Part shown: positions 34,374 to 43,363 of the stretch, piece after piece | Position numbering within the stretch: position 1 is the stretch's first letter | Layout: the number at the start of each line of letters is the position of its first letter | From: Bacteroides sp. | Lineage (GTDB): Bacteria > Bacteroidota > Bacteroidia > Bacteroidales > Bacteroidaceae | Assembly: GCA_017472925.1 (NCBI GenBank) | Contig: JAFUNS010000020.1 | Location: 1-51,879 of the forward strand | Length of the DNA stretch: 51,879 nucleotides | Reading direction: 5' to 3' | The notes under the pieces: model-generated | Database searches by the model: none | What the model was told of the DNA's origin: nothing | What the model saw: only the letters and a program-made list of their open reading frames with translations | Program-made: the position numbers and the translations under genes

Positions 34374-35201
34374 CTATCCTTTATTTAAAATACCCTCTAC
34401 TTTTTGTTTGATTGATTCAAATTCATCTTTTAAATGAAGCGGTTGTTTTTGCTTCACCTTGTCCCAAACCAAAGCAGCTGGATTTATAAGCAAAGAAGAG
34501 TGTTGGAAATGTAAGGCCGGATATTCCTTACGGCCTTCAATAACCGTTACCCATACCATACCATCCATTTCGTTTTCAAGAATAGTTCCCAAAGCCAACC
34601 CAACATTTTCCCATACAGGTCGTTGATCGATTGGCAACTTGCCTCCATCAATCAATTTTTGAAGGCGTTCAATGTCCGATTCCTGTGAAGTAAAGTCCTT
34701 TGACAGAGTTTTCTTAATGGTAGTAGATACCCAATCAAAAGCCTCATTTATTTCACCAATTTCAAGAACTCGAATAGGAATGATTTCTTGTTTGCGAAAA
34801 TCGTTCACCGTGCGAACCTTCAATGAACGGATAATTCCTTCGGCAGGTGTACGTTCTCCCCCTTTGGAAACCGTAAAAGAACATTCAAACGAGAACTCCC
34901 CTTTACCAGTTATCCAAATATGGGTGGTATACCAGGCTCCCCCTTCCTGAAAGGTTTCTGTGCTATAAGCACAATCCCAATCTCCCACCTTGACAGCGAC
35001 AGATGTAGGATTTTCCTTCAGTTCATAAGCAATGCTTTGACGACCGTAATCCTTAGCTACATCCTTAAAAGCCGATATACGGAAATTGCCACACCATTTG
35101 TTGGGATTATAGAAAAGGAACGTACCTTCTGAATCTTCAAACTCGGACCAAGCAACCGGATATTCCAACGAAAACCAACCGCCAGGAGAAATAAACTTCA
35201 T
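34374..35201 (-). CDS. DUF3805 domain protein
   Basis: A 275-residue protein. The N-terminal half (FISPGGWFSLEYPVAWSEFE through FSFECSFTV, about 3-110) matches what I recall of DUF3805, a fold with strands similar to secreted or photosystem PsbP-like domains. The C-terminal half is helical and charged. There is no signal peptide, so it is probably cytoplasmic. It follows ridA by 11 bp; the pair may be a unit. Function not known. Confidence 0.7.
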   Translation of the reverse strand: MKFISPGGWFSLEYPVAWSEFEDSEGTFLFYNPNKWCGNFRISAFKDVAKDYGRQSIAYELKENPTSVAVKVGDWDCAYSTETFQEGGAWYTTHIWITGKGEFSFECSFTVSKGGERTPAEGIIRSLKVRTVNDFRKQEIIPIRVLEIGEINEAFDWVSTTIKKTLSKDFTSQESDIERLQKLIDGGKLPIDQRPVWENVGLALGTILENEMDGMVWVTVIEGRKEYPALHFQHSSLLINPAALVWDKVKQKQPLHLKDEFESIKQKVEGILNKG

Positions 35202-35212
35202 AAGCTATGGTA

Positions 35213-35590
35213 TTATTTTACTGCAATACTTTCAATTTCCACCAAAGCTCCTTTAGGAAGTGCCTTTACAGCAAAAGCTGAGCGTGCTGGGAAATCACCC
35301 TCAAAATAAGTAGCATATACACCATTCATCTCAGCAAACAAGGACATATCGGCCAAGAAAACGGTTGTCTTTACAATATTGACAGTGGTAAGTCCAGCCT
35401 CAGCCAATATACTCTTGATATTCTCAAAACATTGCGCTGTTTGTTCGGCTACACCACCCGGTGCAAATTCACCAGTAGCCGGATCAACTGGAAGTTGTCC
35501 TGATAAAAATACCATTCCGTTGGCTTCAATTGCCTGACTATAAGGACCAATGGCAGCCGGTGCCTTTTCCGTAAAAATCACTTTTTTCAT
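35213..35590 (-). CDS. ridA: RidA family reactive intermediate deaminase
   Basis: A 125-residue RidA (YjgF) protein that hydrolyses reactive 2-aminoacrylate and other enamines/imines made by PLP enzymes, releasing ammonia. IGPYSQAIEANGMVFLSGQL and the conserved arginine in FPARSAFAVKALPKGALVEI (near 104) are diagnostic; it acts as a cytoplasmic trimer. Size is normal. It is divergent from rho with a 286-bp gap. Confidence 0.93.
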   Translation of the reverse strand: MKKVIFTEKAPAAIGPYSQAIEANGMVFLSGQLPVDPATGEFAPGGVAEQTAQCFENIKSILAEAGLTTVNIVKTTVFLADMSLFAEMNGVYATYFEGDFPARSAFAVKALPKGALVEIESIAVK

Positions 35591-35704
35591 TTTTCGATAA
35601 TGTTTAATAAGTTATTAATTCATTTTGGAAGCTAAATTAGTCGTTTTTTTAGAAATTATACATAAAAAAATTAGAGTTTTTATGTGAATTTAGAAAAAAA
35701 GTTC

Positions 35705-35712
35705 TACTTTTG
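35705..35712 (+). promoter_or_regulatory. -7 box of a probable rho promoter, long 5' leader
   Basis: TACTTTTG at 35705-35712 fits TAnnTTTG, but no TTTG stands at the normal -33 distance. It would give a leader of about 160 nt before the rho start codon, compatible with autoregulation of rho in its leader. Between it and the start I see no clear hairpin. Confidence 0.5.
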
Positions 35713-35876
35713 TACTCCGTAAGTCGAAGCTATTCAAATAAACGCTTCACAGAGTTTCAAATAACCATCAATTTAACAATTCCTATAACAATCATTAAGA
35801 AAATAGAATTGGAAATTTAGTTTCCCATTTGTTCTTAATAACATAACAAGTAATTTTTCACTAACAAATATACTAT

Positions 35877-37865
35877 ATGTATAACATTATTCAATTGAAC
35901 GACAAAAGCTTGTCGGAACTGCAAACCATTGCCAAAGAGTTGGGAATTAAAAAAGCAGAATCCTACAAGAAAGAAGATTTGGTATATCACATTTTGGATG
36001 AACAAGCCATTGCCCAAGCCTCCAAAAGAGCAGCCAAGAATAACGATGAAAAAAATGATAATCAACCTCGTAAGCGTACTCGTGTCAGTGTAAAGAAAGA
36101 AGGTGATAAAGTCTATACCGCAACGAAAGAAAAAGCTACGAAATTAGAAGCTGTAACTCCCCCACTTCCTGAAAAGATATCTCCTATCCGCTTAGAAGAC
36201 AAATCAGAACTTCCAATCAACAATGAAAATAAGCAGGAAAAACAAGCTCCTGTATTGGAAGATAAGAACGAAGTAAAGAGCGAGACAAAGGCTGAAGCAA
36301 AAAAAGAAGAAAAAACAGCACCTAAGAAAAGAGGTCGCAAGCCCGTTTCCAAAGCCCCCAAAGCTATTGATGCAGCGATAGACCATACAGAAAAAGTCGA
36401 TACACCTGTAGAAGAGAAGAACGAGCCTCAAGAATCAACAACTCCAAAGCCGGAAATGAAGTCCATTATGGAAGAAAACTATGATTTCATTCCCATTGAA
36501 GATCTTCCTTCTGAAAAAACAGAATTGCCAAGCGAACTGATTGGTAAATTTGAAGCGACAAAAGGGGAAGCTGCACCTGTACAAACACCTAAACCACAAC
36601 GTAATAAGAAACAAAAGAATCCTAAGAACAATCCAAACAATAACATAGAACAGCAACAAGATACTAATTCTGTTCCAGTTGCTACTCCAGAACAAGAGCC
36701 ACAACCGGTACCAGAACGTAAACCCGTAGAAAAGCCCTATGAGTTTGACGATATTTTGATTGGTACTGGTGTACTCGAAATCATGCCTGATGGATATGGC
36801 TTCCTCCGTTCGTCGGATTACAATTACTTGTCGTCGCCCGATGATATATATGTATCACAATCGCAAATCAAGCTCTTTGGTTTGAAGACAGGTGATGTTG
36901 TTGAAGGTCCTATCCGTCCGCCAAAGGAAGGTGAAAAATATTTCCCATTGGTTAAGGTTGACAAAATCAATGGCTTATTACCGGCATTGGTACGCGACCG
37001 TGTTCCTTTTGACCACCTTACTCCCCTTTTCCCTGACGAAAAGTTCCAATTGTGCAAAGGTGATGCAAGCGATAATCTGTCGGCTCGTGTAGTAGACCTC
37101 TTCTCACCTATCGGTAAAGGCCAACGTGCATTGATTGTAGCTCAACCCAAAACCGGTAAGACCATCTTAATGAAGGATATAGCCAATGCTATTGCCGCCA
37201 ATCATCCGGAAGCCTATATGATTATGCTTCTTATTGACGAACGTCCGGAAGAAGTTACCGATATGGCTCGAAGCGTTAAGGCAGAAGTCATTGCTTCTAC
37301 ATTTGATGAACCGGCCGAACGTCACGTAAAGATTGCGGGAATTGTATTGGAAAAAGCCAAGCGCATGGTTGAATGCGGACATGATGTGGTTATTTTCCTT
37401 GACTCCATCACTCGTTTGGCCCGTGCTTACAACACTGTATCACCAGCCTCCGGTAAAGTACTTTCCGGTGGTGTAGATGCCAACGCATTGCACAAACCGA
37501 AGCGTTTCTTTGGTGCGGCCCGTAACATAGAAGGTGGAGGTTCGCTCACCATCATTGCTACCGCTTTGATTGATACAGGTTCTAAGATGGATGAAGTAAT
37601 CTTTGAAGAATTCAAGGGAACCGGTAACATGGAATTGCAGCTTGATCGCAACTTGAGCAATAAGCGTATCTTCCCAGCTGTCAACATCGTTGCATCAAGT
37701 ACCCGTCGTGATGACTTGTTGCTCGACAAGACCACTCTCGACCGTATGTGGATTCTCCGTAAGTATTTGGCGGATATGAATCCAATAGAAGCGATGGATT
37801 TCTTGAAAGGTCAGTTGGAAAATACCAAGAACAACGATGAGTTCTTGATGAGCATGAATTCATAA
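35877..37865 (+). CDS. rho: Transcription termination factor Rho with long disordered insert
   Basis: A 662-residue Rho; typical Rho is about 420. Residues 1-50 are the Rho_N helix-extended-helix ([15 protein letters not shown]). About 55-290 is a low-complexity insert rich in Lys, Glu, Pro and Asn. Then comes the cold-shock RNA-binding domain ([15 protein letters not shown], from about 299) and the hexamer ATPase with Walker A QPKTGKT (about 422) and [16 protein letters not shown] long disordered insert is normal in this phylum, and in B. thetaiotaomicron it was reported to drive condensate formation and gut fitness. It is the natural counterpart of UpxY, which acts to defeat termination. 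Confidence 0.96.
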   Translation: MYNIIQLNDKSLSELQTIAKELGIKKAESYKKEDLVYHILDEQAIAQASKRAAKNNDEKNDNQPRKRTRVSVKKEGDKVYTATKEKATKLEAVTPPLPEKISPIRLEDKSELPINNENKQEKQAPVLEDKNEVKSETKAEAKKEEKTAPKKRGRKPVSKAPKAIDAAIDHTEKVDTPVEEKNEPQESTTPKPEMKSIMEENYDFIPIEDLPSEKTELPSELIGKFEATKGEAAPVQTPKPQRNKKQKNPKNNPNNNIEQQQDTNSVPVATPEQEPQPVPERKPVEKPYEFDDILIGTGVLEIMPDGYGFLRSSDYNYLSSPDDIYVSQSQIKLFGLKTGDVVEGPIRPPKEGEKYFPLVKVDKINGLLPALVRDRVPFDHLTPLFPDEKFQLCKGDASDNLSARVVDLFSPIGKGQRALIVAQPKTGKTILMKDIANAIAANHPEAYMIMLLIDERPEEVTDMARSVKAEVIASTFDEPAERHVKIAGIVLEKAKRMVECGHDVVIFLDSITRLARAYNTVSPASGKVLSGGVDANALHKPKRFFGAARNIEGGGSLTIIATALIDTGSKMDEVIFEEFKGTGNMELQLDRNLSNKRIFPAVNIVASSTRRDDLLLDKTTLDRMWILRKYLADMNPIEAMDFLKGQLENTKNNDEFLMSMNS

Positions 37866-37905
37866 AGACTCATATTATAAAAGCAAAAAGGAGTCATAAT
37901 ATAAA

Positions 37906-37991
37906 TTAGGCACGGATTACACGGATAAACACGGTTTTTAGTGTATGTTTACATTAAATTTATCCGTGCAATCCGTATAATCCGTGCCTAA
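37906..37991. repeat. Dispersed palindromic element of the GGCACGGATT family, copy 2
   Basis: Outer ends TTAGGCACGGATTACACGG and ATAATCCGTGCCTAA, with a second matched pair inside. 86 bp, no reading frame. It lies between the 3' ends of rho and the DUF3127 gene, where such an element could act as a bidirectional RNA hairpin. Confidence 0.85.
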
Positions 37992-38038
37992 AAAATAAGT
38001 GAATGCGTATTTCGACACACTCACTTGTTTCAGGGGGA

Positions 38039-38410
38039 TTAGAAAGGCAAATCGTCTTTTTCGTCACCAGCAGCAAAGTCAACCGGTGCAGCACTTGGTG
38101 GAGGGAATGGAGCGCCATCCATTGGAGCTGGCTGTTGGGCACCTGCACGTTCTACTTTCCATGCACGAATACTATTAAACCAACGTCCTTGCCATTCGCG
38201 GGCATCAATATCAAAAGAAACGGTCAGTTCTTCACCTGCCTGGATATTGAACTGATTAATCTTATCTTCTCCAAATACGTCAAAACACATTCTACGTGGG
38301 TATTGATCATGTGTCTCAATGACATATTCTTGTACTTTCCATGCGTTACCTGTTTTAGAAACGCCGCCTCTTGGTTCAAGTACGGCAATTACTTTTCCTG
38401 ATAATTCCAT
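38039..38410 (-). CDS. DUF3127 OB-fold protein with SSB-like C-terminal tail
   Basis: A 123-residue protein. The OB-fold-like core covers about 1-95 (MELSGKVIAVLEPRGGVS, then FNIQAGEELTVSFDIDAREW). A Pro/Ala-rich linker (about 92-112) leads to the acidic tip KDDLPF (118-123). The tip is nearly the same as the peptide by which single-stranded DNA-binding proteins recruit repair and replication partners. DUF3127 proteins are common in Bacteroidetes and I infer a ssDNA-binding or ssDNA-associated role. It is divergent from dnaN, sharing a 159-bp intergenic region. Confidence 0.8.
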   Translation of the reverse strand: MELSGKVIAVLEPRGGVSKTGNAWKVQEYVIETHDQYPRRMCFDVFGEDKINQFNIQAGEELTVSFDIDAREWQGRWFNSIRAWKVERAGAQQPAPMDGAPFPPPSAAPVDFAAGDEKDDLPF

Positions 38411-38439
38411 ATTTTTCGTGTTTTTAAGATTTTACTCTG

Positions 38440-38467
38440 CGAAAGTACGCTTTTCCTTTTTATCAAA
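38440..38467 (-). promoter_or_regulatory. Possible promoter of the DUF3127 gene
   Basis: On the minus strand: TTTG (38464-38467), 16-bp spacer, TACTTTCG (38440-38447), one mismatch to the -7 consensus and a short spacer. It is 30 bp upstream of the start codon. Confidence 0.4.
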
Positions 38468-38512
38468 CTAATTTTTAAGCAACTTTTTATATTCCATATG
38501 CAAACTTTTTCT

Positions 38513-38520
38513 TAACTTTG
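38513..38520 (+). promoter_or_regulatory. -7 box of a probable dnaN promoter
   Basis: TAACTTTG at 38513-38520 matches TAnnTTTG. It is 49 bp upstream of the dnaN start. No TTTG at -33. Confidence 0.5.
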
Positions 38521-38569
38521 GCAGATATTTAAAACGTGAAAAATAAGAATAAAAAAATATATACGACTT

Positions 38570-39694
38570 ATGAAATTCATTGTATCGAGTACTGGATTAT
38601 TCAGTCATTTACAGGCTATCAGCCGTGTTATCAATTCTAAGAATTCATTACCTATCCTTGATTGTTTCTTATTGGAACTGACCGATGGCACGTTGTCTAT
38701 TACAGCTTCGGATAGTGAAACAACATTGACCACTTCGTTGGAAGTAAACGAAAATGATGGCGATGGCCGTTTTGCTGTAGCTTCAAAAACTATTTTGGAT
38801 GCATTGAAAGAGATTCCAGAACAACCATTGACATTCTCGGTCAATACCGATACAATGGAAATTGGTGTACAATATCAAAACGGTAAGTATAATTTGATGG
38901 GTCAAAATGCAGATGAATATCCACAAACACCTGCTTTAGGTAGTAATGCGGTACATATAACCATCAGTGCACCTACCGTATTGGCCGGTATCAACCGTTC
39001 ATTGTTTGCTACTGCTGATGACGAGCTTCGTCCGGTTATGAACGGTATCTATTTTGATATCACCACCGAAGATATTACTTTTGTTGCTTCGGATGGACAC
39101 AAATTGGTTCGTAACAAGACCTATTCAGCCCATGGTGATGAAAAGGCAGCCTTTATTCTTCCTAAAAAGCCAGCTACTTTGTTAAAGAATCTGCTTCCGA
39201 AAGAACAAGGTGATGTACAAATTGACTTTGACGACCGTAATGCCGTATTTTCTTTAGAGAACTATACCATGACATGCCGATTGATTGAAGGACGTTATCC
39301 TAATTACAATTCGGTTATTCCACAAGGCAATCCTCACAAGGCAATTATTGACCGCCAGATGTTTATCAGTGCACTTCGCCGTGTTTCCGTATTCTCATCT
39401 GCAGCCAGCAGTTTAATCAAGTTGCGTTTGGGTAGTAATCAAATTCAAATATCCGCTCAAGACATAGACTTCTCTACTTCGGCCGAAGAAACATTTATCT
39501 GCCAATACGAAGGAAATCCTATGAGCATTGGATTCAAATCGACCTTCTTGATTGATATCTTGAATAATATTTCATCGCAAGAGGTAGTAATGGAATTGAA
39601 CGATCCGTCACGTGCCGGTGTAGTAGTTCCTGTAGAGCAAGAAGAAAACGAAGACTTGCTCATGTTGCTTATGCCGATGATGTTGAACGACTAA
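38570..39694 (+). CDS. dnaN: DNA polymerase III beta subunit (sliding clamp)
   Basis: A 374-residue beta clamp made of three repeated domains of about 120 residues each: MKFIVSSTGLFSHLQAISRV opens domain 1, and the C-terminal peptide-binding region ends in LLMPMML. It encircles DNA and tethers the replicase and repair factors. In this genome it starts a run dnaN - exonuclease - coaBC - recN - rlmB with short spacings, unlike the dnaA-dnaN pairing of many bacteria; no dnaA box cluster is seen nearby, so this is not evidently the origin. Confidence 0.96.
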   Translation: MKFIVSSTGLFSHLQAISRVINSKNSLPILDCFLLELTDGTLSITASDSETTLTTSLEVNENDGDGRFAVASKTILDALKEIPEQPLTFSVNTDTMEIGVQYQNGKYNLMGQNADEYPQTPALGSNAVHITISAPTVLAGINRSLFATADDELRPVMNGIYFDITTEDITFVASDGHKLVRNKTYSAHGDEKAAFILPKKPATLLKNLLPKEQGDVQIDFDDRNAVFSLENYTMTCRLIEGRYPNYNSVIPQGNPHKAIIDRQMFISALRRVSVFSSAASSLIKLRLGSNQIQISAQDIDFSTSAEETFICQYEGNPMSIGFKSTFLIDILNNISSQEVVMELNDPSRAGVVVPVEQEENEDLLMLLMPMMLND

Positions 39695-39709
39695 TTATTT
39701 AGCAAACAG

Positions 39710-40486
39710 ATGAAATTGAATTTAAAGAACCCGTTGGTATTCTTCGATTTGGAAACAACGGGTACTAATATAAACTCTGACCGTATCGTCGAAATTTGTT
39801 ACTTGAAGGTATATCCTAACGGTAATGAAGAAACCAAGACCATGCGTATCAATCCGGAAATGCATATACCCGAACAAGCTTCGGCCGTTCATGGAATTTA
39901 TGATGAGGATGTAGCCGATTGCCCTACTTTCAAGGATGTAGCCCGCCGTATAGCGGCCGACATTGAAGGTTGTGACTTGGCCGGTTTTAACTCCAATCGT
40001 TTCGACATCCCTGTCTTGGCAGAAGAATTCCTTCGTGCCGGAGTGGATGTAGATTTGATGAAACATAAGTTTGTCGATGTACAAGTAATCTACCACAAAC
40101 TGGAACAACGTACGCTTTCGGCTGCCTATAAATTCTATTGTGAAAAGAATTTGGAAGATGCACATACCGCCGAAGCCGATACACGTGCCACTTACGAAGT
40201 CTTGAAAGCCCAGTTGGACCGCTATCCCGATGTACTTGAGAATGACATCAAGTTCTTGTCGGAATACTCCAGCTTCAGCAAGAATGTAGACTTTGCCGGA
40301 CGCATTGTATACGATGATAATGGCGTGGAAGTATTTAATTTTGGCAAATACAAAGGAATACCGGTAGCCGAAGTGCTTCAACGTGATCCAGGATATTATA
40401 GTTGGATATTGAATGGCGATTTCACACTGAATACCAAGAACGTATTGACTAAAATCAGACTTCGTAGTACAGGAATGATTCGATAA
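39710..40486 (+). CDS. DnaQ-like 3'-5' exonuclease with DUF3820-like tail
   Basis: A 258-residue DEDDh exonuclease. Exo I is FFDLETTGTN (about 11-20), Exo II is in GFNSNRFDIPVLAEEF (about 93-108), and Exo III is HTAEADTRATYEVL (about 151-164, His and Asp). After about 200 comes a short extra domain (FGKYKGIPVAEV), typical of DUF3820. It is probably the proofreading epsilon-type activity or a repair nuclease, and it lies 15 bp after dnaN, in keeping with replication. Confidence 0.88.
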   Translation: MKLNLKNPLVFFDLETTGTNINSDRIVEICYLKVYPNGNEETKTMRINPEMHIPEQASAVHGIYDEDVADCPTFKDVARRIAADIEGCDLAGFNSNRFDIPVLAEEFLRAGVDVDLMKHKFVDVQVIYHKLEQRTLSAAYKFYCEKNLEDAHTAEADTRATYEVLKAQLDRYPDVLENDIKFLSEYSSFSKNVDFAGRIVYDDNGVEVFNFGKYKGIPVAEVLQRDPGYYSWILNGDFTLNTKNVLTKIRLRSTGMIR

Positions 40487-40488
40487 TT

Positions 40489-41685
40489 ATGAAAGGAAAG
40501 AAAATAGTTTTAGGTATAACCGGAAGCATAGCCGCCTATAAAGCGGCTATACTCATAAGAGGCCTTATCAAAAAAGGTGCCGAAGTACAAGTGGTCATCA
40601 CCCCTGCCGGAAAAGAATTCATTACTCCGATAACTTTGTCGGCATTGACCAGCAAACCTGTTGTCAGTGAATTCTTTGCCCAACGCGATGGTACTTGGAA
40701 CAGTCATGTAGATTTGGGCTTATGGGCAGATGCTATGGTTATAGCTCCTGCTACTGCTTCCACCATTGGTAAGATGGCCAACGGGATAGCCGACAATATG
40801 CTGATTACTACTTATCTATCAATGAAGGCTCCTGTCTTTGTAGCTCCAGCTATGGATTTGGATATGTTTGCCCATCCTTCTACACAGAAGAATTTGGATA
40901 CACTCCGCTCCTATGGCAATCACATCATTGAACCGGGAGAAGGCGAATTAGCCAGTCATTTGGTAGGAAAAGGTAGAATGGAAGAGCCTGAAAAGATAGT
41001 CGAGGTACTGGAAAACTTCTTCAAGCAACAGCAAGATTTGAAAGGTAAGAAAGTAATGATTACCGCCGGTCCTACTTACGAAAAAATTGATCCGGTTCGT
41101 TTTATTGGCAATTATTCTTCCGGAAAAATGGGATACGCCTTAGCTGAAGAATGTGCCAACCGAGGTGCAGAAGTTACTTTAGTCAGTGGTCCTGTGACTT
41201 TGAAAGCGCATCATCCTAATATCCATCGGGTAGATGTAGAAAGTGCCCAACAGATGTATGAAGCTGCGAAAGAAGCATTTTCAAATACCGATGCTGCTAT
41301 TCTATGTGCAGCAGTAGCCGATTTTACTCCCGATATAGTAGCCGACCATAAAATAAAGCGTGAAAAAGACAATTTGATACTCCACCTGAAACCTACCCAA
41401 GACATAGCTGCCTCTTTGGGTAAAGAGAAGAAAAACGGACAGATCATGGTAGGATTTGCTTTGGAAACAAATGATGAACAACAGAATGCCCAAGGAAAGC
41501 TCGAACGCAAGAACTTTGATTTCATTGTGTTGAACTCTTTGAATGACAAGGGAGCCGGTTTCCGGGTAGATACCAATAAAATAACCATCATAGATAAAGA
41601 AGGGGCAACTCCCTACCCGTTGAAAAACAAGACGGAAGTTGCAAGCGATATCATCGACCGTTTGGTAGAATGTCTCAAAAACTAA
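40489..41685 (+). CDS. coaBC: Bifunctional CoaBC (phosphopantothenoylcysteine synthetase/decarboxylase)
   Basis: A 398-residue two-domain enzyme of coenzyme A synthesis. CoaC, the FMN decarboxylase (about 1-180), has GSIAAYKAA and the catalytic histidine in NSHVDLGLWAD; CoaB, the CTP-dependent ligase (about 185-398), starts with ITAGPTYEKIDPVRFIGNYS. In the substrate clamp, ASHLVGKGRM, serine takes the place of the cysteine present in E. coli (ACGDIGPGRM), which I have seen described as a proton donor; this may be usual for the phylum. The start is 2 bp after the exonuclease stop. Confidence 0.93.
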   Translation: MKGKKIVLGITGSIAAYKAAILIRGLIKKGAEVQVVITPAGKEFITPITLSALTSKPVVSEFFAQRDGTWNSHVDLGLWADAMVIAPATASTIGKMANGIADNMLITTYLSMKAPVFVAPAMDLDMFAHPSTQKNLDTLRSYGNHIIEPGEGELASHLVGKGRMEEPEKIVEVLENFFKQQQDLKGKKVMITAGPTYEKIDPVRFIGNYSSGKMGYALAEECANRGAEVTLVSGPVTLKAHHPNIHRVDVESAQQMYEAAKEAFSNTDAAILCAAVADFTPDIVADHKIKREKDNLILHLKPTQDIAASLGKEKKNGQIMVGFALETNDEQQNAQGKLERKNFDFIVLNSLNDKGAGFRVDTNKITIIDKEGATPYPLKNKTEVASDIIDRLVECLKN

Positions 41686-41692
41686 TAAGTGT

Positions 41693-43363
41693 ATGTTGCA
41701 ATCCATTCATATACAGAACTATGCATTGATAGAAATGCTGGATATAGACTTCCATCCGGGTTTCTCCGTCATTACAGGTGAAACGGGTGCAGGTAAATCC
41801 ATCATTTTAGGTGCCATTGGGCTATTGCTTGGACAGAGAGCTGACATTAAAGCCATTAAAAAAGATGCCAACAAATGCATAGTTGAAGCACATTTCAACA
41901 TCGCTCCCTATCAATTGGAATCTTTCTTCGAAGAACATGATATGGAATACGATGCTCAGGAATGTATTCTTCGTAGAGAGTTGTATGCATCAGGGAAAAG
42001 TCGTGCCTTCATTAATGATAGTCCCGCTTCTCTGGCGCAAATGAAAGAATTGGGCGAAAAGTTAGTCGATGTACATAGTCAGCATCAGAATCTGTTGCTC
42101 AACCACGAAGATTTCCAATTGAATGTGCTCGACATTCTGGCACACAACGAAAAGGAACTAACGGAATACAAACAACTGTATGCCAACTACAAACAGACAT
42201 GCAACCAACTGAATGAGTTAATAGACCAAGCGGAGAAAAGCCGTCAGGATGAAGACTACATTCGTTTCCAATTGAAACAATTGGATGAAGCAAATTTGCA
42301 AGAAGGGGAACAAACGGAACTGGAACAGGAAGCCGAGACATTGAGTCATGCAGAAGACATCAAAGCTGCGTTATATAAAGCGGACCAAATCTTGTCGTCC
42401 AATGAAATGAGCTTGCTTTCGGCCACCAAGGAATGTATGCAAACCTTACATGGATTGTCAAAAGTATATACTCCATCACAAGAATGGACCAACCGGTTGG
42501 AAAGTTGCTACATTGAGCTGAAGGATTTGTCGCATGAAATAGCCAATGCCAGTGAAGATGTGGAATTCAATCCTACCCGACTGGATTATGTCAACGAGCG
42601 CTTGAATCTAATTTATTCTTTGCAACAGAAACATCATCTGTCTACAGTGGAAGAACTCATTGCACTGACCGAAGACTATCGGAAGCAATTGGATAATATC
42701 ACTTCCTTCGACGACCGGATAGCCGAACTCACCTTCCAAAAGGACAATTTATATAATAAGGTTATAAAACAAGCAAGCATCCTTACCCAACTTCGTCAAA
42801 AAGCCGCTAAAGAAGTGGAAGGACAAATGCAACACCTATTGGTTCCTTTGGGAATGCCCAATGTGCGTTTCGCCGTAGAAATGACCTTGCGCAATGAACC
42901 GGGAAGCAAAGGAATGGATAGTGTATCTTTCCTCTTCTCGGCCAATAAGAACGGAACATTGCAACAAGTGTCGTCTATTGCTTCGGGAGGTGAAATAGCC
43001 CGTGTCATGCTTTCCCTTAAAGCCATGATAGCCGGAGCCGTAAAATTGCCCACCATCATATTCGATGAGATAGATACGGGTGTATCGGGATCCATAGCCG
43101 AAAAGATGGCCCTTATCATGCAAGAAATGGGACAAGCCGACCGTCAGGTAATCAGCATTACCCACTTGCCACAGATAGCAGCCAGAGGAACCACACACTA
43201 TAAAGTGTACAAGGAAGATACGGATACAGGAACCAATAGCCACATCCGTCAACTGAACAATGAAGAAAGAATAAACGAAATAGCCCACATGTTGAGCGGT
43301 GCAACGTTGACCGAAGCTGCCCTCAATAATGCCAAGGCTTTATTAAATAATGAATCTATATGA
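41693..43363 (+). CDS. recN: DNA repair protein RecN
   Basis: A 556-residue SMC-like ATPase of double-strand-break repair. Walker A is GETGAGKSIIL (about 30-40). A long coiled-coil region spans about 150-370 (SRQDEDYIRFQLKQLDEANL, then QQKHHLSTVEELI). The C-terminal head holds SSIASGGEIARVMLSLKAMI (signature) and Walker B TIIFDEIDTGVSG. Length and layout are normal for RecN. It overlaps the downstream rlmB by 4 bp (ATGA). Confidence 0.95.
   Translation: MLQSIHIQNYALIEMLDIDFHPGFSVITGETGAGKSIILGAIGLLLGQRADIKAIKKDANKCIVEAHFNIAPYQLESFFEEHDMEYDAQECILRRELYASGKSRAFINDSPASLAQMKELGEKLVDVHSQHQNLLLNHEDFQLNVLDILAHNEKELTEYKQLYANYKQTCNQLNELIDQAEKSRQDEDYIRFQLKQLDEANLQEGEQTELEQEAETLSHAEDIKAALYKADQILSSNEMSLLSATKECMQTLHGLSKVYTPSQEWTNRLESCYIELKDLSHEIANASEDVEFNPTRLDYVNERLNLIYSLQQKHHLSTVEELIALTEDYRKQLDNITSFDDRIAELTFQKDNLYNKVIKQASILTQLRQKAAKEVEGQMQHLLVPLGMPNVRFAVEMTLRNEPGSKGMDSVSFLFSANKNGTLQQVSSIASGGEIARVMLSLKAMIAGAVKLPTIIFDEIDTGVSGSIAEKMALIMQEMGQADRQVISITHLPQIAARGTTHYKVYKEDTDTGTNSHIRQLNNEERINEIAHMLSGATLTEAALNNAKALLNNESI

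Noticed and set aside
38570-38700. Replication origin next to dnaN
   Set aside because: No dnaA, no cluster of TTATCCACA-type boxes and no AT-rich unwinding array could be seen around it.
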